Source: Rhizophagus clarus (taxonomy: Eukaryota; Glomeromycota; Glomeromycetes; Glomerales; Glomeraceae). Taken from it: a DNA stretch of 64,000 nt. Below, in pieces: positions 12,490 to 24,940 of this stretch. The translations under genes and the position numbers were made by a program. The DNA lies in NCBI GenBank assembly GCA_015698045.1, contig BLAL01000050.1, forward strand, positions 186,001-250,000, given 5' to 3'. Within the stretch, counting starts at the first letter, position 1. Each line of letters begins with the position of its first letter. Below the pieces are notes generated by a model. It was not told the DNA's origin. It ran no database searches and saw only the letters and a program-made list of their open reading frames with translations.

Positions 12490-15341
12490 TAGTATTCTGA
12501 ACGGGTTAGATTAGGTCAGATCAGGTAACCTGTCTGACCTGACTTGACCTGTCTGACCTGTCTGATTCAAAATAGTTTTGTTTGTTATAATGTTTATAGT
12601 AAAAAATAATTTATAGTTATAACAATAAATATTAAATAGAATTTTTGTAAAAATGTCAAAACATCTTTTTTTCTCAAATCAGGTTAATAGTTTTATTAGA
12701 GCAATTAATAAACCTATATCAAAATATTTATCAACGTTTTTTTAATTTTTAAGCACTTAATTTAAAAAAAAATTTTTTTTTAAGCATTTGACATGCATTT
12801 AATTTAAATAAAAAAAGTTTTTTAAAGCGTTTAATTTAAAAAATGCTAAAATACATTTTTTTTAAGCGTTTAATTTAAAAAAAATATTTTTTTTTAAAGT
12901 GTTTAATTAAAAAATAAGGGTTTAATATTTTTTTAAAGCGTTTAATTTAAAAAATGCTAAAATACATTTTTTAAGTGTTTAATTTAAAAAATGTATTTTA
13001 TTTTAAAGTATTTAATTAAAAAATAAGGGTTTAACATTTTTTTTAAAGCGTTTAATTAAAAAAACGTTAAAATACATTTTTTAAAAGTATTTAATTAAAA
13101 AAAATACAGTTTTAATATTTTTTAAAGCATTTAATTAAGAAAATGACAAAATATAATTTTTTTGAGCGTTTAAATTTAAAAATGTATTTTTTTTAAAGTA
13201 TTTAATTAAAAAAATATGGGTTTAACATTTTTTCAATGCGTTTATAATTAAAAATGCTAAATTACATTTTTTTTGAGTGTTTAATTTAAAAAATGTATTT
13301 TTTTAAAGTATTTAATTAAAAAAATAAGGGTTTAACATTTTTTTAAAGCATTTTAATTAAAAAGCTTTATTTTTTTTCCAAAATATTTTTTTAAGCGTTA
13401 AATTAAAAAAAACATTTTTTTTAAGCGTTAAATTAAAAAAAACATTTTTTTCAAGTTTACATTTAATTAAGAATAGGTTTTTACCTTTTATTTAACGTCT
13501 ATAAAAAAAATGCTAAAATCTAATTAGTAACTTTAAAATGGCATAAATCAGGTATATATAGATTATCAATAAGATATCAATAGGGTACCTATTCATTTGC
13601 AACTGGATATCAATTAGATTGGCCTATTGCTATCTGGTTTTTTTTATTTACTTGTTTGAATTAACTTATTGATATCTATTTTTCTTATCTGACAGTTTAT
13701 CAATTGATATTTTTAATTAAATTATTATTTTATATATGTTTAGATAATACAAATTAGAAAATCCAAAGTCAATACGAATGTTCCTGTGAAATGTAAATAC
13801 AAGTAGTAAAACAAAAAGGCCTAGAAAAATATTAATAAGAATAACATTTTTTAAAGCATTTAATAACTAAATAAAAAACTTTAAAACTGTTCATTAACAT
13901 TTTTTAGTAATAAGTTTATAATTTAAAAATGTTTTTTTTTTAATTTTCAAATTAAAAAAAAATGGTAAATAAGTTTTTAACTTTTTTTTAACGCTTATTT
14001 AAAAACATCATTTTTAGAACGTTTAAAAAAAATGCTAAAATGCATTTTTTAAAGCATTTTAATTAAAATATTTTTTTTTAATTTTTTAAAATGTTTAATT
14101 TTTTAACTTATACAAATGATGAATTGGTCAGGCACTAATTCTTACGTATAGTTCGTAGCATTAGTAGTGAAGATGAGCGTATTGATAGATTTCTTAATTC
14201 TATAAGTTTTTAAAACGTTTAATTAATAAAAAGCTAAAATACGTTTTTTAATTGAAAAACTTTTTTTAAAGCTTTTAATTTAAAAAAAATGCCAAAATAC
14301 AATTTTAACGTTAAATTTAAAAAAATATTTTTTTTAAGTATTAAATTTATTAAAAAAATGTTTTTATAAAACGTTTAATTTTTAAAAAAAATGCTAAATG
14401 CGATTTTAATATTTTTTTTAAAGCATTTTAACTAAAACATTTTTTTTAATTTTTTAAAATGGTTAATTAAAAAAAATAGTAAAATACGTTTTTTAATTTT
14501 TTTAAAGCTTTTAATTTAAAAAAATACTAAAATGCATTTTTTGACATTTTTTTTTAAAGCGTTTTAATTAAAATGTTTTTTTTTTAATTTTCTAAAATGG
14601 TTAATTAAAAAAAAACATTAAAATACATTTTTTAATTTAAAATACATTTTTTTAAAGCTTTTAATTTAAAAAAATACTAAAACATATTTTTAACGTTAAA
14701 TTTAAAAAATATTTTTTTTTAAGTATTAAGTTTATTAAAAAACATTTTTATAAAGTGTTTAATTGTGTTTAATTTTAAAAAAAATGCTAAAATGCAGTTT
14801 TTAATGTTTTTTTTAAAGCATTTTAATTAAAATGTTATTTTTTAATTTTTTAAAACAGTTAATTAAAAAAAGCACTAAAATACATTTTTTAATTTAAAAA
14901 ATATTTTTTTTAAAAGCTTTTAATTTTTAAAAAAAATGCTAAAATACATTTTTAATGTTAAATTTAAAAAAAAACATTTTTTTTAAGCGTTAAATCATTA
15001 AAAAAATGTTTTTATAAAGCGTTTAATTTAAAAAAAAATGCTAAAATATAGTTTTTCACATTTTTTAAGCAATTCAATAACTGAATAAATAAATGTTAAC
15101 CCATTTTTTAACGTTTTTTATTAATTAAAATTGAATTGGCAAAAAAATCTGAAGCTTTTTTTTTGCATTCATTAAATAAATTTCTGAAAAAAAATGCCAA
15201 AATATTTCTTTTACAATCATTTAGTATCAGCGTTTTCTTTTTTAACTTTAGGTTAAAATGGGTCAGATTACAAATTTGATGACCCAACCTGAATATTTTA
15301 GATCAACTTAACAGGTTTAACCTGGCCTGTTCAAAATACTA
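12490..15341. mobile_element. Nested hAT-like non-coding element
   Basis: The left end TAGTATTCTGAACGGG and the right end read in reverse, TAGTATTTTGAACAGG, match. Flanks are ATCATAGC (12482-12489) and ATCACAGC (15342-15349), a 7/8 target duplication lying within a unit of the host satellite. Subterminal parts carry GGTCAGAT/CTGACCTG motifs. The interior (12700-15180) is a long run of degenerate TTTAAAGCRTTTAATT / AATTAAA...GCTTT repeats in both orientations. No coding sequence. It inserted into the outer element after its satellite had formed. Confidence 0.75.
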
Positions 15342-15650
15342 ATCACAGCTTTTTTTATTAATATATGTTTAAAAAAATGTTAATTAATCAAAATATTATT
15401 ACACTAATACTAAATATACCAAAACTATGCTGTGGTACTATGTAGGGAGTTTTAACTTTCAGCATTAGGTCAAATGACTTTTGATAGGCAACCTTAAATG
15501 GCATTAAGGCATTATAGCTTAATTATAATATTACAACCCAATTATGGTATTATAGCCTAATTACGGTATTACAAAAAGTATCATAACTGTAATGCCATAT
15601 GTTGTAATATTACGGTATCATCTAATCAATTAGGCTAATATTTTTACACT

Positions 15651-16500
15651 GTTAATATTATATTAATTATTTATTTTTTTTATTTTTTATAATTATACTA
15701 AGTCCTACTATTGAAGACCCTCTTTTTGTCACTATAAATAGGCAGAGAGAGTAATAATGACTCTTCTTCTATAGGTACTAATTGGCCTTTACTACCTATT
15801 TACAGAGAAGGAACAGGTTTGTGAGGTTAAATATATGTATATTGTATATATAGTACATGTATACATACGTATATATGTACCTTAATATAAATTATAAAAA
15901 AAGTTGCAATTACCAAAATAACAGAAAATTAACCCTTATTTATATAAAATCTGCATCACATAATATAATTTTTAATAAATAATAATTAAGCTTTTTTTAA
16001 ACTTTAAATATTCTTTAACAAATCTTTTATTTTTCATTATCCCTTTCTCTTTTTTTCATCCTTTCTATTTTCCAGCTCTTTAAAAGTAGTATTTCAGATT
16101 GATTTTTTTTATCATGAAAATACAGAAAATTTTGTTCATCTAGTTTTAACACATAAGATCAACAATCTACAAAAAAAAAATTTCCTTTTTGTAGAACTTC
16201 ACTTGTCCATTCCTCTTTTTTGTTCACTCTTTTTTTCTTTTTTCATAGTTTCCCTTTTATTCTTACAAAATTCAAAATGTTTCTTCCACCTGTTTAAAAA
16301 AAATAGTTATTTTAGAATTGACAACTCCTTAAAAATTGAAAAAATTTACTTGTACTCTGCACACCAATACATACTATATAATGATGGAACAAAGATCATA
16401 ATCAAAACTTTCTTTATCTATGGAAAATACAAAACTCTACCAATTTTCTTAGCAATTTTTTTTAGAATTTATTTTTGTTTTAACCTTTAGGTGTGTAGGA
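15651..16500. other. Intergenic DNA, no gene recognised
   Basis: Contains a purine-rich patch near 15790 and (AT)-rich repeats near 15840-15880. A 95-codon open frame at 16203-16490 is Phe/Ile/Lys-rich and shows no motif or typical gene composition; I do not call it. Confidence 0.5.
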
Positions 16501-16531
16501 ATTTGGTAGAAAATTTTTTATTAAACGAGTC

Positions 16532-17374
16532 TAGGACTCTGATTGGTTCAGTTCAGTTCAGTTTTTGCAAAAACTGATACTGAACCAAATTGATTAGTAT
16601 CAGTATTAGTGATTACTGAAACTGACCGGTAATTACCAAAAATCAAACTGATTTACCAAACATTATTAGTAAAAATTAGTTTGCACCATTTTTTTCAAAT
16701 TATCTATAAAAAACATTTCACAACAGGTTTGCAAGTTTCTCAAAAAAAATATTGCGAAATATTTTTTTTTATATTAAATTTCAAATGAAATAGAAAAATA
16801 ATGTTACGAACATTATTTTTTATATTAAATTGCATATATAAAAAACGTTCTATAACATTTTTTACGAATTTTGCAAAAAAATGTTGTGAGCTGTTTTTTA
16901 TATTAAATTGCTTATAAAAAACATTTCACAACATTTTTAAATAAAATGGAAAAATAACGTTGCGAATTGTTATTTTTTATATTAAATCGCCTATGTAAGA
17001 AATGTTTCGCAACCTTTTTTACAAACAGGTTGAAATGTTTTTTTTAAATAATATTTTGCAATATATTTTTAAATAAAATAAAAAAATAATGTTGCAAAAC
17101 ATTATTTTTTATATTAAATTGCCTATGTAAAAACATTTCATAACATTTTTACTAATTTTGCAAAAAAATGGCACAAAACATTTTTTTTAACTATATTATC
17201 TAATAAAAAAATGTTTTTCAAAAAACATTTTTATTATCAGTAAATCAGTTCAGTAAATCACAAAACTGATACTGAAACTGAAAGTTTCAGTTTAATAAAT
17301 CATAAAACTGAAACCGCTCTAATACTGAAACTGATCAGTACATTTCAGTAATTACTGAAACTGATTAGAGCCAA
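16532..17374. mobile_element. Decayed hAT-like element with CGTT-core relics
   Basis: The left end TAGGACTCTGATTGGTTCAG and the right end reversed, TTGGCTCTAATCAGTTTCAG, resemble the ends of the 24941-27081 element. Flanks AACGAGTC (16524-16531) and AACAAGTC (17375-17382) agree at 7 of 8 positions. The interior repeats read ACATTTCACAACATT and ATGTTGYGAA, which are the ACGTTTCGCAACGTT core with CpG changed to TpG or CpA. It is thus an older member of the same group. Confidence 0.75.
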
Positions 17375-17429
17375 AACAAGTCTGATGAAGTGTTAATTTT
17401 GGTGGAAATTTAATATTTTTCAAACTTAC

Positions 17430-20360
17430 TTTTTAACAAAATGTTTTTAGACGACCAAAGGGAGTGAAAAATATTGGTAAGAAATTAGGAAATCTTTTTA
17501 AATTTTATTTATTTTAATGAAATGTTTACTATTTCATTTTCTTAGACGTCCAGTTATTCGTAACTTTATAGGTTGAGTATTAATTATTTTTTTTAAAAGT
17601 TAATTTTTAATAAGATAGTCATTAACATTTTGTTATTTCACTCTTTTAGAATCCTTTAATTTGTTATGCAAATTTTCTTAAATTCAATGCCTGAAGAATT
17701 AATTTTTTTTTTAATTTTCTTTTATTGAATGTCAGGCAGTTAGGTCTGTTATAAGACTTTGACAGTCCAACATAAATGTAAAATAATTACATTTATATAT
17801 AAAAATCACCTATGTAGAGTGAATCCTATTTAAACCAAACTAAGAAAATGATCAGGAAATACTATCTAAATTTAAAGAAGTGAGCAATCTAGCTATTTGT
17901 GTATTTCCTTCCAAAAAAACTATTATTACTAACTAAATTATTCACTCTACTTCATAAGGAACTCTATTCAGGCAGCAAAAAAATAATTTAAATAATGTTG
18001 TATCAGGAAGTGAACTGAACAAATAAATAAAAGAAAAAATCTATTTTGACTACAAAAAAGAGTTTTAATGACCTGATACAACAAAAAGAAATTAATTAGA
18101 TACCAATTTTCTTAACAATTATGTTAATATGTTGAAGTCATCAGTAAAACCCTTTAGCTAACAATTCTTATGATTTGATTTGGCTGGATTTTACTGGATC
18201 GTTTCAATTTGCTCATTTTGTTAAAATCTTCTTTGATTTGCTTGCCACCTGACTGAATTTGTTTTTGCCTAATAGGCTCTTTATATGATCAATTATGTGT
18301 GATTTCTTCTATGACAAATAACATTCTTAGTGCAAATAACATATCTGTACTTGAGGAATTAATTAAATATGATTATTAAGAAAAATTTGTGAGAATTTTA
18401 CTTTACGTCATGATTCTAGTATCGATTATTGATCCAATTTACTGATTAATAATCTTTTTTTTTAAAAAAATAAAAAAAAATAATTTTTTTTTTGGTTTGA
18501 AAAAATCAAAAAAATAATTTTTTTTTGTTTAATTATTTATTTATATCAGGTTTTAAACCAAATTATTTAAAAACTTTTAGCTTAAAAACTTTGAAACAGT
18601 AAGTATAGAGTTTCGTATTTTTTTTTATTTCTGAAACATTACTAATATTCCTTTTTGTTTTTTTTATTATAGAGATAGCTTTTGAACTTGAATTTCAGTC
18701 CAGAATTCTGGAATTGTAAGTTGAAAAGGGAGTTTTTAATTTTTTTATCTTTGAAACATTACTAATATTCTGTTTTTACTTTTTTCCTTTATGAATGACA
18801 TTTCACTTGGATTTCTCATTAGAACTTTGGATTGGTAAGTTAAGATTAGGACTTCAGTATTTTTTATTATAAGAATAAAACTAACGTTTCTATTTTTTCT
18901 TAGGATCTGCCTTTCCTGGACTTGACTTTGGACTGAAGCTAAAAATTATGTAAGTTAGGAGGAGGAAGTAAAGTTTTTCTTATCTTTCTGATTTTGAAAT
19001 GTAATTAACGTTCTTTTTTATTTTCTTTAGGGATGGCTCTTCTAGACTTGGATTTTGATCTTTCTTCAGATTAAAAAATATAAAAGGTATATAGTTGGAC
19101 AAGTGTAATGTATATAATTGCGTTATAGTATTAATGCAATTTTTTTTTATTTTTAGGAATTTTAATTTTTGTTTTTAAAAAATTCAGCTTTTAAACTTCA
19201 AAGAAACTGAAGAAATCAGATATATGATATAGTAAGTTTTCGTCTTGAAAACTTTTTTTTTTATAAAAGTGAAGATAAACTTAAAAAATGTTAAAAAAAC
19301 ATTTCTAATAGTTTTTATTATTTTGTAGGAAATTGGTCAAACTTTGAAGAAACTGGATTTCTTTTTTTTTTAAATGGCCAATACTTCTGATTTTTAAAAG
19401 TGCAGAATTTAGTAAGAAAGTCAAAGTTTTTTTTTTTGATTTTAACAAAACAATTTTAATGAAACGTTTTTAACATTTTATTTTTCTTTTTTTTTAGATA
19501 CGTATATTTTGTGATCATAGCTATTATCTATGTAGATTTGCTAAAGCGTGTATTCAATAAATACGTATAGAATTTTGGTAAAGAATCAGAAAACTGAAAT
19601 GCTGAATATTTGGTAAGTTTCGCAATAGCTTTGTGAAAATTTTTTTTTCTATTTTTTCTAATGAAACATTTATTATTAATATTTTATCTTTTTTCTTTTT
19701 TTAGGCAGTTTATTCTTCAAACTTTCAGATACAAACTTCATTAAAAAAGGTTTTTTTTTTTAAATTATTTAGAAACAGGTTTACAAATGTAAACCTTTTA
19801 TCTTTTTTTTTTGTTTGAACTTTTCTAAATTTTTTTTATTATTTTGTAGGATCAGATTTCAAAATCTAACAAAGTCAGGTGTATTTTTTTTTTCCTTTTC
19901 TTTAAATGATTGCTTTTACAAAACAGTTAATAACATTTTTTTTAAACGTGTTTGTTTTTCAAGTCTGAAATATGTATTTCATGTAAACCCAAATTTTTGT
20001 TTTTTAACAAACTGCTTCTAACAATTCATTCATTTTTTTTAGATAGATTTTTCAGTCTTCAAAATGCGAATCCTTAGGAATTTCAGTAAATATCATTTTC
20101 TAGTTTTTATTTTTGACGAATATTTTTTAACTATACATTATTTTTCTTTTGCAGACAGCAGATTTATAATTAAAAAATGATTTCAAAAAAAATCAGGTTA
20201 ATGTAAGAATTTTGGATATGTGATCCAAGATGCAAAAAGTTTTGCAAGTTTTGCAGAACTTTGATTTTTTTGAATTTTTTTTATTAATTATTAACATTTC
20301 TTTACTATATTTTTTTTATAAGTTTGAAATACCAGAACACGAAACATTGGTAAGTTTCAG
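17430..20360 (+). repeat. Array of micro-exon-like cassettes with splice signals (plus strand)
   Basis: About 15 successive cassettes, each pyrimidine tract + TAG/CAG, then 20-110 nt, then a 5' splice site. Clear 5' sites: GTAAGAAAT near 17475, GTAAGTATAG near 18599, GTAAGTTGAAA near 18717, GTAAGTTAAG near 18834, GTAAGTTAGG near 18950, GTAAGTTTTCG near 19232, GTAAGTTTCGC near 19612, GTAAGTTTCAG near 20351. Before the 3' sites stand branch-site-like ATTACTAATATTC, AAACTAACGTTTC or ATTAACGTTC. Many micro-exons share CTTGGATTT / ACTTGANTTT words, so they are duplicates. Joined micro-exons have stops in the frames I tried, so I regard this as a repeat that mimics a spliced gene, or a non-coding spliced RNA. 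Confidence 0.7.
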
Positions 20361-20399
20361 TATTGCGAAACTTGTTTCTCTTTCAAATTTTAATTAGGA

Positions 20400-21355
20400 A
20401 TATTTATTAATTGCCAGTTTGCCTAAAATCAGCACTGCATTACTAATAAAATTTGGGGCTAAATTTGCCAATTTTGTACTAGAACACAAACTTCAAAAAA
20501 GGATATCTTATAGATGACATATTGACTTTAAATAAAAGTCATATGATATACTGAAAAAATACTTGAAAAAAATGAATTTGCAAAAAAAGTTATATATTCA
20601 TACTATGCAAAATAACAAGTTTACTATGCACATGTGTCAGATTTATATCTTAAAATATACGAAATTTCAATATTTCATTTTACTATATTGCATTATTTAC
20701 ATTAAAAACCTATAATTTTTAGCTTCTAAAATTGTTTTTAAAGACTTTTTTGAAATATTTTTATTATTAAAAATAAGTGAAAGTTGAAGAAAACCAGTTA
20801 CAGAAATATAATTATGAAATTTTTTGGCAAATATATCTTATTATAAAATGAAAGAAAATATTGTATTTATGGTATTTCTGTTTGTAAAATGAGTAAAACT
20901 TGTCTTGAGCACAAGATGCAAAAAATGCTTTTTTTTATTATCACTATTAACCCTGAATTTTATTAGTAATGTAGTATTGATTTTAGGTGGATTGGCAATT
21001 AATGTGTTTTATTTTTGTAGTTTCATTATTTAATATTTTGGTTGATATTTTGAATATTTTATTGTAATTTATAGATTCAGATAAGTTTAGACTATCAGAA
21101 TCAAAAAAAAATTAAGTTTTATATTGAAACTTAAATTTTTTCATATTTTTTTATTTCTTTGAGAATCATTATGCAGATTATACTTTCAGAATTGCTGCTC
21201 GTAAGTGTAATATCAAACAAAAATAATAAAAAATTGTAATAAATTACACATTTTAATAATAAAATTAATAAAAATTATTACTAAAATTGTACTCAATTGT
21301 TTAAACTTTTAAACTATTATTACTAAATTATTCTTAAAATGATTGTTAATTGCTA
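20400..21355. other. Intergenic DNA without recognised gene
   Basis: A/T-rich sequence with no family resemblance in either strand. Confidence 0.5.
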
Positions 21356-21359
21356 CATG

Positions 21360-21665
21360 ATTGTCTTTAGGAATACTACAATTGTTCAAAATTATCAAAC
21401 TATTATTACTAAATTATTACTCAATTATCAGGAAGAATGTTATGTTTACATTCAATAGTTCAGAATTATCAGGACTATTATTACTAAATTGTTATTCAAT
21501 TGTTAGGAGGAATGCCATGTTTACATTTAATTGTCCAGAATTATCAGAACCATTATCACTAAATTGTTACTCAATTATCAGGAGGAATGCTATATTTATA
21601 CTCAATAGTTCAGAATTATCATGACTATTATTACTAAATTGTTAAAGAAAATGCTCTATTTATAC
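21360..21665. repeat. Four-copy 75-bp tandem repeat
   Basis: The block TATTATTACTAAATT starts at 21401, 21476, (CATTATCACTAAATT) 21551 and 21626: exactly 75 bases apart. As 75 is divisible by three, an 87-codon frame stays open through it; its repetitive protein (a YSIIRRNA-type motif) is most simply an artefact of the repeat. Confidence 0.85.
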
Positions 21666-22059
21666 TTAATTGTTTAAAATTATCTTAAAATTTCATCAAA
21701 TTATTAATATTTAAGAATACACTAGTCAAAATGGTTCAAATCAGCTAAAAATCAGATATCTGATTTTAGTCTGAATTATGGCTTAAAATTGTCTGATTTT
21801 TATTTCAAAGGAAATTTCCAATTATGTTCCGAGTGGTTGTCACTCGAACAAAATTCAGAATAAAAATTCAGATATAAATCAGATATAAATCAACCAATAT
21901 TATTAATAAGTTCAACATTCAAAGAAATAAAATCAGAATAAGTTCAGATATAATTTGATTATAAATCAGTTTATTTAATGTATAAATTTGAATAAAATTT
22001 AGATATAAAATATATATATTTATTATATAATAAATTAATAAATTATAGGAGATTGACTA

Positions 22060-23199
22060 CATTTTTTACTTGCAGATCGTTTGGCCATTTTTCCAGCAGA
22101 ATGTCGCTGAAGAAAAGTTTGGGCTTTAGTATCTTGGGCTCTTTTCAAGTAATGTTTTCTTTTTTATAGGACTTAGCCACATCTTTTGAAACTCGTATGG
22201 TTCAAAAATACCAAGTTTTGGTAGAAATACTGGCTTAATATGAACTTTATTAAGGAAATAGTTTATGATTGCAAACTCCAGGTTCCCTTCATATTTTTGA
22301 AGACTTTTGTAAGGTTTGTGTCTGGGCTACCTGGTCTTAAATACCCTAGAAGAGGGGTTTCTCATCAGTACTGTTTATTTTGGAAGCATTGAGATAGATA
22401 AAGTGAAGTCGCTAGTTAAAGTTTTTGTTTATGACCAGGTGTGGCGCTTGTTTTTTCTTGCTTAGGGGTCATTTGAGAAGATGTAGAAGTAGTGGTTATA
22501 GTATTTTACCTCTTTTCCCAGTTTTCCTTTTGGGTTTCTGAGAGTATTAATGACTTTCCTTTAGTTTTTTTTTATTTTTTGCCTGTCGATATTTTAGTCT
22601 TTAGTCTCTTTTTCTAATTTAGTTTTGGGGGGCTGGAGGTATTGGAATGTTGGTCAGTATTTTGGTGGTTTGGTGTAACTTTTTTTTTTAGGGCTTTGTT
22701 TATCGATCTATTAAGGGGAGGAATTTGGTTGGATAATTTATTTTAAATTTGACTAATACATGTTGATTCCTAGTTGGGCTGGTCAAAATCACGTGTGAAT
22801 CATTATGACTCTTCTAATATCTTTTTATTTTTGGTATATCCACGCTAATTAAAGGACTCTGAATGATTTGGAAAAAATCCTTTTTGGATAGGACTACCAA
22901 GCGAAAAGGGAGTTTCAACCTTATTGACTAGGAGGTCTCAGCATAGTGCCCGCATGTCACTTGGTTAGGTGATGGTTGTCTTAATGACGTGCTCTGTAGA
23001 GATTATGGAGGAAAATAATGTATTTGTTAGAGGGTCTTACTTACACTATGGCATATGGTAATACTGGCCATTAGTTGAAATTCATGGGTCATACCTGATA
23101 TTTATCAGAGGGATTAATCATTCGCATTTTTGTATTTTCGCATTTGTTCTTAAATTTAATAAAGTTGTCAATCATGATCTTTGAATAAAAAAAAAAAAA
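22060..23199 (+). mobile_element. Polyadenylated dispersed-repeat copy (LINE/SINE-like), degenerate
   Basis: The base composition is far less A/T-rich than either side. The plus strand ends AATTTAATAAAGTTGTC... then an A-run at 23188-23199, with AATAAA-type signals just upstream. This is what a reverse-transcribed polyadenylated RNA leaves behind. Translation gives fragments interrupted by stops and I could not assign a protein. A clear target duplication was not found. Confidence 0.5.
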
Positions 23200-24600
23200 T
23201 TGATGAATTACTGAATAAAAATAATATTTATTTTTCTTACATAAAACTTCCAGATTTTGACCCACCCCCTACAATTTCCATATTATCAATAATGACGTTT
23301 AATTCTTCATCTTCAATATCATTGTCTTCCTCTGCGATCCTTTCAGAATATTCTGTATCATAGATAATGTTTGGTTAACATATGACCAACTTGAAGCATT
23401 TTCAGGCAGCATAAAGTCGTAACATTGTAGTTTATCATCATATTTTCTTGTTCTCTGTTGATGTGCTATTTGACTCATTTTTACATGAACATCAAGTATA
23501 TTTTGAAGTAAATTTTTTAGCTAAAATATAAAAATTAAGTAAAAAGTCAAATTAGTCATTTATAGTAAAACAAGCTAGCAATAAAAAATCATCAACCTTT
23601 TCTATACGTCATGAGAAATTGTATACATTAATAACTGTATTGGAATCCTCTTTGTCAGTCTTGCTTATTTCTGGAGAGTGATAAGCTTGATTCGCAAGAA
23701 TGGTCAATAATGGTCATTTTTTATACTTGGTGATACAAGGATCATTTTTTTGAATAAATCCTTTGTGGCCTTTATTCTTCTTGATTTTTTCTAATTGCAT
23801 TTGACCTGTTATTAGCGTGAACTCATCAACTATTATTAGCATTTTTACTAGACTTCTTCAAACTCATTTGGGATTGTTAAGATTTATGTAGACTGCTTAA
23901 CCACCTTGTTATCTAGTTAACAGTCAGTCGAAAGTTGGGTGAGAGGGATTTTCTTAGTTTAGGTATGAGTTTTTGACAAATATTAATGTTTTTGCTATTG
24001 TTGAACGTTTCATCATAGTCCAAGTCTAATTTTGGATCGATTGTCTTCAGAATTGATTTCATTTTAATCTAATTAATAATAATTTGGAAGAGAAAATAAA
24101 TCAATAAATAAAATTGGTAAAAATAAAAATATTGGAAAATTCAGTTATAAAGATAGTTAGTAAAAGATTCAGTATAAATTAATAAAGGGGAACGTTAAGA
24201 GAGATTAATAAGAAAATATATTAATATAAATTACGATATAAATAAAAAAACGTTAGTAAAAATTTGTAATTGTAGAAAATTTGGTATTATTAATAAAAGA
24301 AACATGAGAAATCAGAAAAAAATGTTTAATATAAATTATGATATAAATTAATAAATATATAGAATTGGTATTGAATACAAAAATTGACAATCAAAACTTA
24401 ATGAACCCTTGCATTCTTTTCATCAATAGACTCTTCATTATCATCATCATCCTCATTGTCACTAATAATCTTTTTTCCCTTGGTGCTGCTTTTAACTTTT
24501 TTGGACAAATGTGTATCTTTAGCACTATCACCTTTGTTTTTCTTGATTCTTTTCTTCAATTTTTTGTTTTCTGTACTGAACGCCATATTAATTTCCATAA
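23200..24600 (-). pseudogene. Decayed minus-strand gene remnants, unknown family
   Basis: Read on the minus strand, several pieces look coding. 24398-24598 gives a Lys-rich then Asp/Glu-rich segment (KKLKKRIKKNKG ... SDNEDDDDNEE), a nuclear-protein-like composition. About 24060-23900 gives a piece including DYDETFNNSK. 23480-23250 gives SQIAHQQRTRKYDDKLQCYD followed, after a frameshift, by an acidic tail. Stops and frameshifts separate the pieces, so no product is expected. The family is not recognised; proximity to the hAT remnant suggests transposon cargo or another transposase, but that is a guess. Confidence 0.35.
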
Positions 24601-24940
24601 GAGTTTTTAAGTCACCTTTCGTACTTTGTAGTTCTTCAGAAATAGCTTCATGTTAGCCGATGATGAATAGAATTTATTGGACAAATTGGTTGATATTTTA
24701 ATTTCATTTGAGGAAGCAACATGATATTTTTCTGAAAATACATCAATAGATTCACCATCCAATAATATTGATTATAATAATGAAAATACAATAGTTGAAG
24801 AAACTGAATTAGAAGTTGATAGTGAAGAAATTATACGCCACATTACCAAAAAGAGAATTTCTATTAAAGATCTATTAAACACTGAAGGAGTTTTACTTAA
24901 AGTAAAAAATAATATTTATAATGCATTACTTTATTATTGG

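Larger units (their letters stand above)
10081..15650. mobile_element. Large palindromic element with ~300-bp inverted ends
   Basis: The first ~370 bases (from about 10081) and the last ~300 bases (to about 15650) are inverted copies at roughly 80% identity by eye. Both hold ATTAGATGATRCCGTAATATTACAAC (10100 region; right copy read in reverse), then ATAGTTTTGGTATAT, then ATTAATTAACATTTTTTTAA. Between them lie simple satellites in opposing orientation and a nested hAT-like element (12490-15341). No transposase frame is present. The outermost bases are ambiguous and I found no convincing target duplication, so the superfamily is unassigned. Confidence 0.75.

Noticed and set aside
10753..12514. 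Open frames of 80-89 codons across the satellite
   Set aside because: They are products of the 24-30-bp repeat units, present on both strands.
18580..20360. A protein-coding gene with many tiny exons
   Set aside because: The exon-like pieces are homologous to one another, contain stops in the frames tried, and the same design recurs in non-coding elements.
24365..24656. Plus-strand frames of 66-81 codons opposite the Lys/Asp-rich minus-strand frame
   Set aside because: They are the antisense shadow of the acidic/basic minus-strand remnant.
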